From contig JAKAVX010000120.1 of the NCBI GenBank assembly GCA_021827465.1, positions 1 to 7,316 of the forward strand: a stretch of 7,316 bases of DNA, given 5' to 3'. The notes under the pieces were generated by a model, which was not told the DNA's origin, did not search any database, and was given only the letters and a program-made list of their open reading frames with translations. This document shows, piece after piece, positions 1 through 7,316 of the stretch. The stretch's first letter is position 1, and every line of letters starts with the position of its first letter. Origin of the DNA: Deltaproteobacteria bacterium. GTDB taxonomy: Bacteria; Desulfobacterota_B; Binatia; Binatales; Binataceae. The translations under genes were made by a program, and so were the position numbers.

Positions 1-1774
1 GCATCTTTTTGCCCGAGCGCGCCCACATGTAACCGTACAGCGCGCGCAGGTTCGCGAACTGCCACCGTCGGTCGCCCGGCATCTTCGAGAGCAGCGAGCG
101 TTTTCCGTAAACCACCTCGTCGTGCGACAGCGGCAGGACGAAATTCTCGTTCCATGCGTAAAGCAGGCCGAAGGTGAGATCGCGATGATGATAGCGGCGA
201 TGGACGGGATCCTTGCCGAAGTACTCCAGCGTGTCGTGCATCCAGCCCATGTCCCATTTGAACCCGAAGCCCAGTCCGCCGAGATAGACGGGCCGGCTCA
301 CCGCGGGCCACGCGGTCGATTCCTCGGCTATCATCAGCACGCCCGGGTGGCGTGCGCAGATTCGCTCGTTCAGTTCCTTCAGGAACGAGACGGCTTCGAG
401 GTTCTCACGCCCGCCGTACACGTTGGGGATCCATTCTCCTTCGCGCCGTCCGTAATCCAGGTAGAGCATCGAGGAAACCGCGTCGACTCGAAGCCCGTCC
501 GCGTGCATCTCCTCGAGCCAGAAGTTCGCGCTTGAAAGCAGGAACGCGCGCACCTCGTTGCGGCCGAAGTTGAAGATGTACGTGCCCCATTCAGGATGCG
601 CGCCCAGGCGCGGGTCGAGATGCTCGAACAGCGCGGTGCCGTCGAACCGGCCGAGACTCCACGCGTCGGTCGGGAAATGCGCCGGCACCCAGTCGAGGAT
701 TACCCCGATACCGCGCCGATGCATCGAATCGACGAGATGGCGAAAGTCGTCGGGAGTGCCGAAACGCGCGGTCGGCGCGAAGTAGCCCGTCACCTGGTAG
801 CCCCACGAGGGACTGAACGGATGCTCCATTACGGGCAGCAACTCGACGTGAGTGAAGCCCATCCCGGCCACGTAGTCCGCAAGCTGTTCGGCATGCTCGC
901 GGTAGGTCAGCGAACGGTTCTCTTCCTCGGGTATGCGGCGCCATGAACCGAGATGCACTTCGAGGATCGAGATCGGCGTGCGAAGCGGATCGCTGCGCGC
1001 GCGCTGGGCGATCCACTCGGAATCGCCGAACTCGTACGATGATCGGTAAACGATCGATGCGGTTGCGGGCGGAATTTCGGTCGCGGTTGCAAACGGGTCC
1101 GCCTTGAGCGCGACCAGGCCCTCGCGGGTCCTGATCTCGAACTTGTAGAGCGTTCCCGCCGCGAGTTCGGGAAGGAAAAGCTCCCAGATGCCCGAGCTTC
1201 CGAGCTGGCGCATCATCGCGAGCCTGCCGTCCCAGCTGTTGAAATCGCCGACCACGCTGACGCCGGCGGCGTTCGGCGCCCATACCGCGAACGCCACTCC
1301 GCGAACGCCTTCGATTTCGCGCGGATGGGCGCCGAGCTTCTCCCATGCGCGCTCATGGCTGCCTTCGGCCCACAGGTGAATGTCGAGATCGCCGAGCGTG
1401 GGCGGGAACGAATACGGCTGCCGAATCGTGAAAATGCGATCGCCCGGGTAATGGACCTCGAGAAGGCAACGAAACGCCTCGCGCCGGTCCTCGACCTGGA
1501 GATCGAACAGTCCGCCGCGATGGCGCGCCATCGGGCGCGGGCCGTCGACGAGCAGGATCACTTTCTCGGCGCCCGGATACCATGCGCGCACGGCCACGCC
1601 GTGCTCATTAGGATGGGCGCCGAGGATAGAATGCGGGTCGGGATGGCGCAGTTCAAGCAGCCGTTTGAGATCCTCGGGCGGCACGCCGGTGAGCCGTCCG
1701 TCGATCCGCGCTTCGGATTCGGATTCCTTCGGCTGGCGAAGTTCGCCTTCTTCTGCTCGTTTGCCCGCCATCAT
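1..1774 (-). CDS. glgB: GlgB, 1,4-alpha-glucan branching enzyme (3' end beyond the window)
   Basis: I translated this frame by hand from the start to the left edge: 591 codons without a stop, the last complete one at 4-2. It cuts alpha-1,4-glucan chains and rejoins them in alpha-1,6 linkage, branching the polymer made by GlgE. After a charged, probably disordered start (1-30) comes the N1 domain, with [13 protein letters not shown] at 43-55. The central CBM48 module follows, with FAVWAPNA (162-169) and [10 protein letters not shown] (174-183), and then the GH13 barrel. Barrel motifs are [24 protein letters not shown] (361-370; E. coli has Gly where Ala365 sits), nucleophile Asp431 in [10 protein letters not shown], acid/base Glu484 in IAEESTAWP and Asp552 in [10 protein letters not shown]. 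The offset of 26 from recalled E. coli numbering (335, 405, 458, 526) is constant, so no gap or frameshift lies between them. The C-terminal beta domain and perhaps the barrel's end, about 160 residues, are missing only because the window ends. Two ATG codons stand in tandem (1774, 1771) directly after an in-frame TGA. Either could be used; no strong ribosome binding site is seen. Confidence 0.96.
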   Translation of the reverse strand, partial: MMAGKRAEEGELRQPKESESEARIDGRLTGVPPEDLKRLLELRHPDPHSILGAHPNEHGVAVRAWYPGAEKVILLVDGPRPMARHRGGLFDLQVEDRREAFRCLLEVHYPGDRIFTIRQPYSFPPTLGDLDIHLWAEGSHERAWEKLGAHPREIEGVRGVAFAVWAPNAAGVSVVGDFNSWDGRLAMMRQLGSSGIWELFLPELAAGTLYKFEIRTREGLVALKADPFATATEIPPATASIVYRSSYEFGDSEWIAQRARSDPLRTPISILEVHLGSWRRIPEEENRSLTYREHAEQLADYVAGMGFTHVELLPVMEHPFSPSWGYQVTGYFAPTARFGTPDDFRHLVDSMHRRGIGVILDWVPAHFPTDAWSLGRFDGTALFEHLDPRLGAHPEWGTYIFNFGRNEVRAFLLSSANFWLEEMHADGLRVDAVSSMLYLDYGRREGEWIPNVYGGRENLEAVSFLKELNERICARHPGVLMIAEESTAWPAVSRPVYLGGLGFGFKWDMGWMHDTLEYFGKDPVHRRYHHRDLTFGLLYAWNENFVLPLSHDEVVYGKRSLLSKMPGDRRWQFANLRALYGYMWARSGKKM

Positions 1775-1792
1775 TCAAATCGCCGCGCGCAT
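1775..1792 (-). other. Five-codon open frame between treS-mak and glgB
   Basis: The 19-base gap between the treS-mak stop and the glgB start contains a complete tiny frame on the minus strand: ATG (1792-1790), four sense codons encoding R, A, A and I, then TGA (1777-1775). Its ATG lies one base after the treS-mak TGA, and its TGA touches the first of glgB's two ATG codons in the same frame. It may be chance, or it may act as a relay for ribosomes reinitiating between the genes. It also blocks any upstream extension of glgB. Confidence 0.4.
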
Positions 1793-1793
1793 G

Positions 1794-4700
1794 TCAGCCG
1801 TTGTCGGCCCCGTCGATACCGAGAATCTGCTCGATTCCGCTCAGCGGAATCCTGATCCATTTCGGACGGTTGTTGAGCTCGTAACCGACCTCGTAGATCG
1901 CCTTCTCCATCTGGAAGGCGTTGATCAGCACGCGAAGTTGCTCGCGCTCGCGGGGCACGAACGGCGCCTGCTCGGCGGTTGCGAGGTATTCTTTCAGGAA
2001 TGCCCACGACGACCAGGTTTGCCAGAGCCTGGCCCATCGCGACAGGTTCTGAAAGTCCACCCCCGCGAGCACTCCCGCCTCGTGCTGCTCGATCAGCGTC
2101 GTGCGGGCGGCGTAGTGGAACGACCGGAGCATGCCGGCCACGTCGCGCAGAGCCGAGCGCTTGCGTCTTCGGTCGGCGAGCGAGCGCGCCGGCTCGCCCT
2201 CGAAATCGATAATCACGAAATCCTTGCCGGTGTTGAGGATCTGTCCGAGATGCAGGTCGCCGTGACAGCGCATCCGGGTAACCGTGATCCGCGTTTTGAG
2301 AATCGTCTCGAAGCAGGCCGAAATCCGCGCCTGACAGGTGAAAAGCCTTTGGACGTGCGCGCGCGCTTCCGGGGGCAGCGACGGGAGGCGGCTCGCGAGT
2401 TGGCGGAACACCTGTCCCTCCAGGTTGCGCATCGATTGGTACGTCGAACGCTGGTAGAGGCTCGAGTACGGCTCGGGCGCGAAGTCCGGGTCTTCCTTTT
2501 CGGAGGCCAGCGCGAGATGGAGTTCGGCAACCCTGCGCCCCATCAGCCGCGCGGCTTCGAGATACGCGCCAACCGTCGAGGCGCTCTGCTCATCAGGCGC
2601 CTCGGCTTCCAGCAGTTCGACGAGATCGGCTGCGGGAATCGGCGGCGCTTCGGAGAGCGAGGTCGCCGCGCGTTCGAAGTAGTCGCGAAGCTCGTGGCAG
2701 GTGAACTCCCAGGCGTCGCCGCGGTTGCGCACGAAGCCCCGCAGTATCGCAAGCGTTCGCGGCGCGCTTCGGCCGCTTCGATACTCTATCCATCCCGCGA
2801 CCGGCGGAGTGCGCGAGAACGCGGCGCGCTCGGTGAGAAAGCGGCTCAGTTCGAGATCGGGATTGATTCCCGGATCGAGCCGGCGGAACAGCTTCAGGAT
2901 AAGCCGGTCGCCGTACACGACGGATGAATTGCTCTGCTCGGCCTTGAGCACGCGCGCGTCGAGGGTTTCCTCGGGACCGCGCAGCTCCTGGTAGCGATGG
3001 GTCGAGGAGCTTTGGAGCCCGCCCGCAAGACCTTTGACCTGCCGGCGGCGCTCCACCAAATCGAGCAGCGCGCGGCACGGGCCCGGCTCTCCGATCGCGT
3101 CGAACAGGATTCCCTCTGCGACGCCGTTGCGCGTTTCCATCCTGACTTTCGCGACGACGCGCTGGGGACTTATCGCGCGTATCTCTGCTGCGCGATCGCC
3201 GGTCGCGACCGCAACCGGCATCACGTAGGTTTCCGGCTCGCCGCTCGTGTATTCCGCGCCGATCATCGCGATACACGAGTCATCGGGCGCGCCAGGGATC
3301 CGGATCACGTCGGTGACGTGCACGGTCTTCAGATTTCTCGCCTTGCTTCTGAACCATCGGCAATGCGGCAGGTATTCGACGAGCGCGCGTTCCAGGGGCC
3401 CGCGCGGGCCCCGCATCAGATAGGCGTCGAGCGGCCCCTTCATCGCGAGCGTGGCCGGCTCGTGCGCGCCGAGCGCGATCTCCGAGTTGCCGCGCGGCGC
3501 TTCGATCGAGAACCAGAGCATGAGATGGGGTCCGAGCGTCAGCATGTAGGGCTGGTCGCCGACGGGCGGAAAGGCGTTGCGCCCGAACAACTCGACGGGC
3601 GACATGCCCTTGTACTTCGCGAGGTCGAGCTCGACGTACTGCGCGAAGCGCGACAGGTTGGCGACCGCGAGAATCCGCTCGTTCTCGTAGCATCGCACGA
3701 ACGCGAGCACGCGCGGATTGTCCGGGTTGAGGAACTCGATACTGCCCCGCCCGAACGCCTTGAACTGTTTGCGCAACGCGATGATCCTGCGCATGAACCA
3801 CAGCAGCGAATGCGGATTGGACTCCTGCGCTTCGACGTTGACCGTCTCGTAGTGGTACTCGTAGTCGATAATGACGGGCAGGATGAGGCGCTGCGGATTC
3901 GCGGTCGAGAATCCCGCGTTGCGATCCGGGCTCCATTGCATCGGCGTGCGCACCCCGTCGCGATCCCCGAGAAAGACGTTGTCGCCCATCCCGATTTCGT
4001 CGCCGTAATAGATGACCGGGGTGCCCGGCAGCGAGAACAGCAGCGCGTTGTTGAGATCGATCGCGCGGCGGTTGTTGCCGAGCAACGGCGAGAGGCGGCG
4101 GCGGATCCCGAGATTGACCCGCATCCGATCCTCCTGCGCGTACGCGCGGTACATGTAATCGCGCTCCTCGTCGGTGACCATCTCGAGCGTGAGCTCGTCG
4201 TGGTTGCGCAGGAACAGCGCCCACTGGCAGCTCGGATCGATCTCGGGCGTCTGCGCCCACACATCGGTTATCGGAAACCTGTCCTCCATCCGCACCGCCA
4301 TGAACATTCGCGGCATCAGCGGAAAATGGAACGCCATGTGGCATTCGCGGCCCTCGGCAAGATAGGCGACCGCGTCCTCGGGCCACTGGTTCGCCTCGGC
4401 CAGGAGCATCCGGTTGGGAAAGTTCTCGTCCACGTGGCGGCGCAACTCGCGCAGAAATTCGTGCGTCTCCGATAGGTTCTCGCAGTTGGTGCCCTCGCGC
4501 TCATAGAGATACGGGACCGCGTCGAGTCTGAGCCCGTCGACCCCGAGGCCGAGCCAGAAATCGATCACCTGCATGACCGCCTTTCGCACTGCGTCGCTCT
4601 GGAAGTTCAGATCCGGCTGATGCGCGTAAAAGCGATGCCAGTAGTAGGCCTTGGCGACCGGGTCCCACGACCAGTTCGACGGCTCGAAGTCCTGGAAGAT

Positions 4701-5165
4701 GATCCGCGCCTCGCGATAGCCGTCGGGCGTGTCGCTCCAGACGTAAAAGTTGCGCTCAAAGCTGCCGGGCGCGGCGCGGCGCGCGCGCTGGAACCACGGA
4801 TGCTTATCGGAGGTGTGGTTGAGAACCACCTCAGTGATTACGTGAAGACCGCGGCGATGGGCCTCGCGCAGGAACGTCCGGAAATCGTGCAGCGTGCCGC
4901 AATCCGGATGCACGTCCATGTAATCCGAGATGTCGTAGCCGTCGTCGCGAAGCGGCGAGGGATAGAACGGCAGCAGCCACAGCGCGGTCGCGCCGAGCCG
5001 CTGCAGATAGTCGAGCTTCTGCGCCAGGCCCGGGAAATCGCCGATCCCGTCGCCGTTGCTGTCGTAAAACGAGCGCACCCGCAGTTCGTAGATGATGGCG
5101 TCCTTGTACCAGAGCGGATCGGTCGCAAAGGCCGGCGCCGCAGCAGGCTGGATCTTCCTCTTCAT
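1794..5165 (-). CDS. treS: TreS-Mak fusion: trehalose synthase (maltose alpha-D-glucosyltransferase) joined to maltokinase
   Basis: This 1123-residue two-enzyme protein supplies maltose 1-phosphate to GlgE. Residues 16-480 form a GH13 trehalose synthase barrel that interconverts trehalose and maltose. They carry NGDGIGDFPGL (37-47), TEVVLNHTSD (111-120), nucleophile Asp215 in GLRLDAVPYL, acid/base Glu257 in LLAEANQWP and third acid Asp323 in RNHDELTLEM. A C-terminal beta domain runs to about 555, and a linker to about 580. Residues 580-1105 are the ATP-dependent maltokinase (Pep2 type). EYLPHCRWF (597-605) marks its N-terminal cap, Lys758 in LILKLF is the likely nucleotide-binding lysine, Asp970 in HGDLHLGQ is the likely catalytic base, and Asp987 in IIDFEGEP the likely metal ligand. 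One small oddity is Cys89 in HPDCGTL, where I would expect an aromatic residue. The start is fixed by an in-frame TGA at 5177-5175. No clear ribosome binding site precedes it, so translation probably couples to glgE through the ATGA overlap. The two activities are commonly fused in Proteobacteria but separate in mycobacteria. No frameshift is visible across the fusion joint. Confidence 0.97.
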   Translation of the reverse strand: MKRKIQPAAAPAFATDPLWYKDAIIYELRVRSFYDSNGDGIGDFPGLAQKLDYLQRLGATALWLLPFYPSPLRDDGYDISDYMDVHPDCGTLHDFRTFLREAHRRGLHVITEVVLNHTSDKHPWFQRARRAAPGSFERNFYVWSDTPDGYREARIIFQDFEPSNWSWDPVAKAYYWHRFYAHQPDLNFQSDAVRKAVMQVIDFWLGLGVDGLRLDAVPYLYEREGTNCENLSETHEFLRELRRHVDENFPNRMLLAEANQWPEDAVAYLAEGRECHMAFHFPLMPRMFMAVRMEDRFPITDVWAQTPEIDPSCQWALFLRNHDELTLEMVTDEERDYMYRAYAQEDRMRVNLGIRRRLSPLLGNNRRAIDLNNALLFSLPGTPVIYYGDEIGMGDNVFLGDRDGVRTPMQWSPDRNAGFSTANPQRLILPVIIDYEYHYETVNVEAQESNPHSLLWFMRRIIALRKQFKAFGRGSIEFLNPDNPRVLAFVRCYENERILAVANLSRFAQYVELDLAKYKGMSPVELFGRNAFPPVGDQPYMLTLGPHLMLWFSIEAPRGNSEIALGAHEPATLAMKGPLDAYLMRGPRGPLERALVEYLPHCRWFRSKARNLKTVHVTDVIRIPGAPDDSCIAMIGAEYTSGEPETYVMPVAVATGDRAAEIRAISPQRVVAKVRMETRNGVAEGILFDAIGEPGPCRALLDLVERRRQVKGLAGGLQSSSTHRYQELRGPEETLDARVLKAEQSNSSVVYGDRLILKLFRRLDPGINPDLELSRFLTERAAFSRTPPVAGWIEYRSGRSAPRTLAILRGFVRNRGDAWEFTCHELRDYFERAATSLSEAPPIPAADLVELLEAEAPDEQSASTVGAYLEAARLMGRRVAELHLALASEKEDPDFAPEPYSSLYQRSTYQSMRNLEGQVFRQLASRLPSLPPEARAHVQRLFTCQARISACFETILKTRITVTRMRCHGDLHLGQILNTGKDFVIIDFEGEPARSLADRRRKRSALRDVAGMLRSFHYAARTTLIEQHEAGVLAGVDFQNLSRWARLWQTWSSWAFLKEYLATAEQAPFVPREREQLRVLINAFQMEKAIYEVGYELNNRPKWIRIPLSGIEQILGIDGADNG
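5162..5165 (-). other. Four-base ATGA stop/start overlap of glgE and treS-mak
   Basis: On the minus strand the TGA ending glgE (5164-5162) shares its bases with the ATG beginning treS-mak (5165-5163). The 20 bases before this ATG lack a good Shine-Dalgarno sequence. Such overlaps usually mean that ribosomes ending one gene restart on the next, keeping the output of the two enzymes linked. The coupling is inferred; the overlap is read directly. Confidence 0.9.
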
Positions 5166-7099
5166 AGCCGCGATTCAACCCGAAGAATATGCGCCGGCTC
5201 GATCTGCGGATCGAGCCGTATGTAGTTGCGATCGGACCACTCGTAGCTCGCGCCGGTCAGCAGATCGGATACCCGGTAAGGCTGGCCGGGGGAAACGCCC
5301 GCCACCTCGGACGGCACAAACGCGGTGCAATGATGTGGGTTGAAGGGGTCGAGGTTAACCGCGACCAGGATCACGTTGGCGAGATCGGCGGTGGCCTTCG
5401 CGTACAGAATTATCATGTCGTTGTCGGTGTCCAGGAAGCGGAGATTGGTGAACTCGTGAAGGGCGGGATTGCCGTTGCGTATCCCGTTCACACGCGCGAT
5501 GAATTCCTTGATATTGCCCGGACGGTTCCAGTCGCGGGCTTTTATTTCGTACTTTTCCGAGTTGGCGTATTCCTCGGTGCCCGGCACCGCTTCGTGCTCG
5601 CAGATTTCATAGCCGCTGTAGATGCCGTAGGAGGGCGACAGCGTCGCGGCCAGCACCAGCCGCATCTTGAACGCCGGCCGGCCGCCCTGCTGCAGGATCG
5701 GGGTCAGGATGTCGGGCGTGTTGGTGAAGAAATTCGGGCGGAAATAGTCGCTGACTGGAGGCGTCGCGAGTTCGGTTAGATACTGCGTCAGCTCCCACTT
5801 GCTATTGCGCCAGGTGAAGTAAGTATACGACTGGGTGAATCCCGCCTTGGCCAGCGCCTTCATCATCTTGGGCCGGGTGAACGCCTCGGACAGGAAAATC
5901 GCGTCGGGATGCTTTGCCTGGACCTCGTTGATGAGCCAGTGCCAGAAGGCGGCCGGCTTGGTGTGCGGATTGTCGACGCGAAAGATCCTGATGCCGCGCC
6001 CGGCCCAGAACAGCACGCTGCTCCTTATTTCCTCCATCAGGCCCTTCTGGTCCGCGGTGTCGAAGTTTACCGGGTAAATATCCTGGTACTGCTTGGGCGG
6101 GTTCTCGGCGTACTTGATAGTGCCGTCGGGACGATGCTCGAACCATTCGGGATGCTCGCGCACCCAGGGATGGTCGGGCGAGCATTGGATGGCGAAGTCA
6201 AGCGCGATTTCGAGTCCAAGACGCCCGGCGGTCGCGACGAAATGATCGAAGTCCTCGAGCGTTCCCAACGCGGGCTCGACCGCCGTATGCCCGCCCGCTT
6301 CGCTTCCGATCGCCCATGGGCTTCCCGGGCTGTCGAGCGCCGCGGTGAGCGCGTTGTTCGGTCCCTTGCGGTTGGTGTGGCCGATCGGATGGATCGGCGC
6401 GAGATAGACGACGTCGAAGCCCATGTCGCGGATTTCCGGCAACCGCACTTCGGCTTCGCGCAGGGTCGCATGCTTTCCGGGGCGGCTTCCCTGCGAGCGC
6501 GGAAACATCTCGTACCACGCGCCGTAGCGCGCGCGCGGCCGGTCGGCTATCACCTCCAGCGCCGGGCTGTAACTGACCGCGCCAAGCCGTTCCTCGGCGC
6601 CGTCGACCGCGGCCTCCAGCGCCGGCTCGAAAACCACGTCGAGGGCAAGATGCGGGTCGGCGAGCGAACGAAGCCTTTCCAGGTAGCTCGCGAGCGTCTG
6701 GCGATTCTGTCCGCGCGCGCGCTTCTTCACCCGCTCGAGGAGCATGATTCCCTCCTCGAGGTTCGAAGCCACGTCGAGCCGCGTCTCGGCCTTCTTTCTG
6801 AAGTACTCGCGCCAGCTCGCAAAGGTTCGCGTCCAGGCTTCCACGGTAAAAACGTAACGGGTGTTTTCCTCGAGCGGGAATTCACCGCGCCAGCGATCGT
6901 TTTCGACTGGCCACATCGGCGACTCCTGAAAATGCCGGTCCTGGCGGCGCCGCCATTTGACCATCGCGGCCAACTCGCCAACCCCGTCCCGAAAGATATC
7001 CGCTTCGACCACGCAGGGTTCGCCCACGATCCGCTTCGCAGGGTATTTGCCGCAGTCAACCGAGGGAGTGACCGCCTCGATGATGATATGGTTCAGCAT
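5162..7099 (-). CDS. glgE: GlgE, alpha-1,4-glucan:maltose-1-phosphate maltosyltransferase
   Basis: This 645-residue cytosolic enzyme of glycosyl hydrolase family GH13 (subfamily 3) extends linear alpha-1,4-glucan two glucose units at a time, using maltose 1-phosphate and releasing phosphate. Residues 1-100 look like the N-terminal beta-sandwich domain. About 100-180 is the charged helical S region involved in dimerisation in known GlgE structures. About 185-540 is the TIM barrel, followed by a C-terminal beta domain. Visible signatures are APIHPIGHTNRKGPNN (234-249), SPWAIGSEAGGH (260-271) and QCSPDHPWV (305-313). The likely nucleophile is Asp376 in FRVDNPHTKP, the acid/base is Glu405 in LSEAFTRP, and the third acid is Asp463 in TNTPDIL. 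The nucleophile to acid/base spacing of 29 matches the Streptomyces coelicolor enzyme as I recall it (394, 423). The start is firm: an in-frame TGA lies at 7117-7115, the ATG at 7099 is the first start after it, and a GAGGGAG site stands 10 bases upstream. It is slightly shorter than the actinobacterial forms. It is first in the operon and overlaps treS-mak by four bases. Confidence 0.97.
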   Translation of the reverse strand: MLNHIIIEAVTPSVDCGKYPAKRIVGEPCVVEADIFRDGVGELAAMVKWRRRQDRHFQESPMWPVENDRWRGEFPLEENTRYVFTVEAWTRTFASWREYFRKKAETRLDVASNLEEGIMLLERVKKRARGQNRQTLASYLERLRSLADPHLALDVVFEPALEAAVDGAEERLGAVSYSPALEVIADRPRARYGAWYEMFPRSQGSRPGKHATLREAEVRLPEIRDMGFDVVYLAPIHPIGHTNRKGPNNALTAALDSPGSPWAIGSEAGGHTAVEPALGTLEDFDHFVATAGRLGLEIALDFAIQCSPDHPWVREHPEWFEHRPDGTIKYAENPPKQYQDIYPVNFDTADQKGLMEEIRSSVLFWAGRGIRIFRVDNPHTKPAAFWHWLINEVQAKHPDAIFLSEAFTRPKMMKALAKAGFTQSYTYFTWRNSKWELTQYLTELATPPVSDYFRPNFFTNTPDILTPILQQGGRPAFKMRLVLAATLSPSYGIYSGYEICEHEAVPGTEEYANSEKYEIKARDWNRPGNIKEFIARVNGIRNGNPALHEFTNLRFLDTDNDMIILYAKATADLANVILVAVNLDPFNPHHCTAFVPSEVAGVSPGQPYRVSDLLTGASYEWSDRNYIRLDPQIEPAHILRVESRL

Positions 7100-7109
7100 C
7101 CCCTGTCGT

Positions 7110-7116
7110 CTCCCTC
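7110..7116 (-). promoter_or_regulatory. Ribosome binding site of glgE
   Basis: On the minus strand GAGGGAG lies 10 bases before the glgE ATG. It resembles the Shine-Dalgarno consensus and is the best such site in the window. It overlaps the TGA at 7117-7115 that closes the glgE frame upstream, which helps fix the start at 7099. A second purine run, CAGGGG, touches the ATG and is too close to serve. Confidence 0.7.
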
Positions 7117-7159
7117 ATAAACCATAACGCGGCAAGAGCCCGGGGCGGATTGACGGCGG

Positions 7160-7178
7160 GTCGGCCTTTGGCGCCGAC
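7160..7178. repeat. Small inverted repeat (hairpin) in the glgE leader
   Basis: On the plus strand GTCGGC (7160-7165) and GCCGAC (7173-7178) are perfect six-base inverted arms around a seven-base loop; an alternative pairing with a three-base loop and a bulge is also possible. No run of T follows on either strand, so it is not a classical intrinsic terminator. If the leader is transcribed it would form a GC-rich stem about 60 bases before the glgE start. In such GC-rich DNA a stem of this size can arise by chance. Confidence 0.4.
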
Positions 7179-7270
7179 GTCCCTGGCCGGGCGAAACCCA
7201 CCGGGTGAAAAATGAACGGGCGTGCGTTTCCACGGGCTGCGCAATTACAGGATGCGCGCAAACTGAAATT

Positions 7271-7300
7271 ATTCTATCAATCGCGGGCGCTCGATTTTAA
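7271..7300 (-). promoter_or_regulatory. Candidate sigma70-like promoter of the operon
   Basis: In the most AT-rich part of the window the minus strand reads TTAAAA (7300-7295) and TAGAAT (7276-7271), separated by 18 bases. These match the TTGACA and TATAAT consensus at four and five of six positions. Transcription from here would start near 7264 and give a leader of about 165 bases ahead of glgE. This is motif matching by eye only. The organism's sigma factors are unknown, and the true promoter could lie beyond the right edge. Confidence 0.25.
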
Positions 7301-7316
7301 GACACCAAGTAATCGG

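Larger units (their letters stand above)
7100..7316. other. Non-coding region upstream of the glgE operon
   Basis: These 217 bases hold no convincing gene on either strand. The outer part (7261-7316) is clearly more AT-rich than the rest of the window and carries the promoter candidate; the inner part is GC-rich and carries the hairpin and the ribosome binding site. A short minus-strand frame (7244-7056) runs from here into glgE in another frame and shows no familiar motif. I see no riboswitch, tRNA or classical terminator here. Confidence 0.6.

Noticed and set aside
591..1346. A 251-codon minus-strand frame within glgB
   Set aside because: It is out of frame with the GlgB reading that runs unbroken across the same bases with all catalytic motifs. 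Its translation is dominated by Arg, Ala and Ser as expected of a shifted GC-rich frame.
1..1774. glgB as a truncated pseudogene, since it has no stop in the window
   Set aside because: The frame is open to the edge and its motif spacing matches E. coli GlgB throughout, so the missing end is explained by the window boundary.
2997..4475. A 492-codon plus-strand open frame opposite treS-mak, with a similar 420-codon one at 1665-2927
   Set aside because: Most of both lies in exact codon-to-codon antisense register with treS-mak. In that register a stop appears only where the sense gene uses TTA, CTA or TCA, which are rare in GC-rich genes. The translations are rich in Arg, Glu and His and show no family motif, while the opposite strand encodes well-known enzymes.
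5909..7120. A 403-codon plus-strand open frame opposite glgE, and shorter ones at 122-535 and 596-946 opposite glgB
   Set aside because: They are in the same antisense register with glgE and glgB, have low-complexity arginine-rich translations and no recognisable domain. They are by-products of codon bias.
7160..7178. The leader hairpin as an intrinsic terminator
   Set aside because: The stem is only six base pairs and no T-tract follows it on either strand.
7056..7244. A 62-codon minus-strand frame crossing the glgE start
   Set aside because: It has no recognisable motif, has no good ribosome binding site that I can see, and its last third is glgE sequence in another frame. A leader peptide cannot be fully excluded but nothing supports one.

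Overview
The window is one GC-rich, densely coding, minus-strand operon for making branched alpha-glucan from trehalose by the GlgE (maltose-1-phosphate) pathway. Read 5' to 3' on the minus strand, the order is glgE (7099-5162), a treS-mak fusion (5165-1794) and glgB (1774 to the left edge, 3' end missing). By recall, Pseudomonas carries glgE, treS/pep2 and glgB in the same order. No plus-strand gene is credible. I see no tRNA, rRNA, CRISPR array, insertion sequence, phage or plasmid feature.

Layout: 7100-7316 is a 217-base non-coding leader. It holds an AT-rich block with a weak sigma70-like promoter candidate, a small hairpin, and a purine-rich ribosome binding site ahead of glgE. glgE and treS-mak overlap by four bases (ATGA). 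treS-mak and glgB are separated by 19 bases that hold a five-codon open frame ending directly against glgB's tandem ATG codons. The left edge cuts glgB after 591 visible codons; by comparison with E. coli GlgB (728 residues) about 160 C-terminal residues lie outside.

How the genes work together (established pathway, inferred here from the proteins): the TreS half isomerises trehalose to maltose. The Mak half phosphorylates maltose with ATP to alpha-maltose 1-phosphate. GlgE transfers the maltosyl unit to the non-reducing end of an alpha-1,4-glucan, releasing phosphate. GlgB then adds alpha-1,6 branches. All the glycosidase-family catalytic residues and the kinase HGD and IDFEG motifs are intact, so each enzyme should be active.

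Organism: the GC-rich third codon positions, the TreS-Mak fusion and the operon order suggest a Gram-negative, GC-rich bacterium (Proteobacteria or a neighbouring phylum). Actinobacteria, which usually encode TreS and Mak separately, are less likely. The species cannot be named from this sequence. I found no previously undescribed system. The most useful second looks are the translational arrangement at the gene junctions and the leader of the operon.
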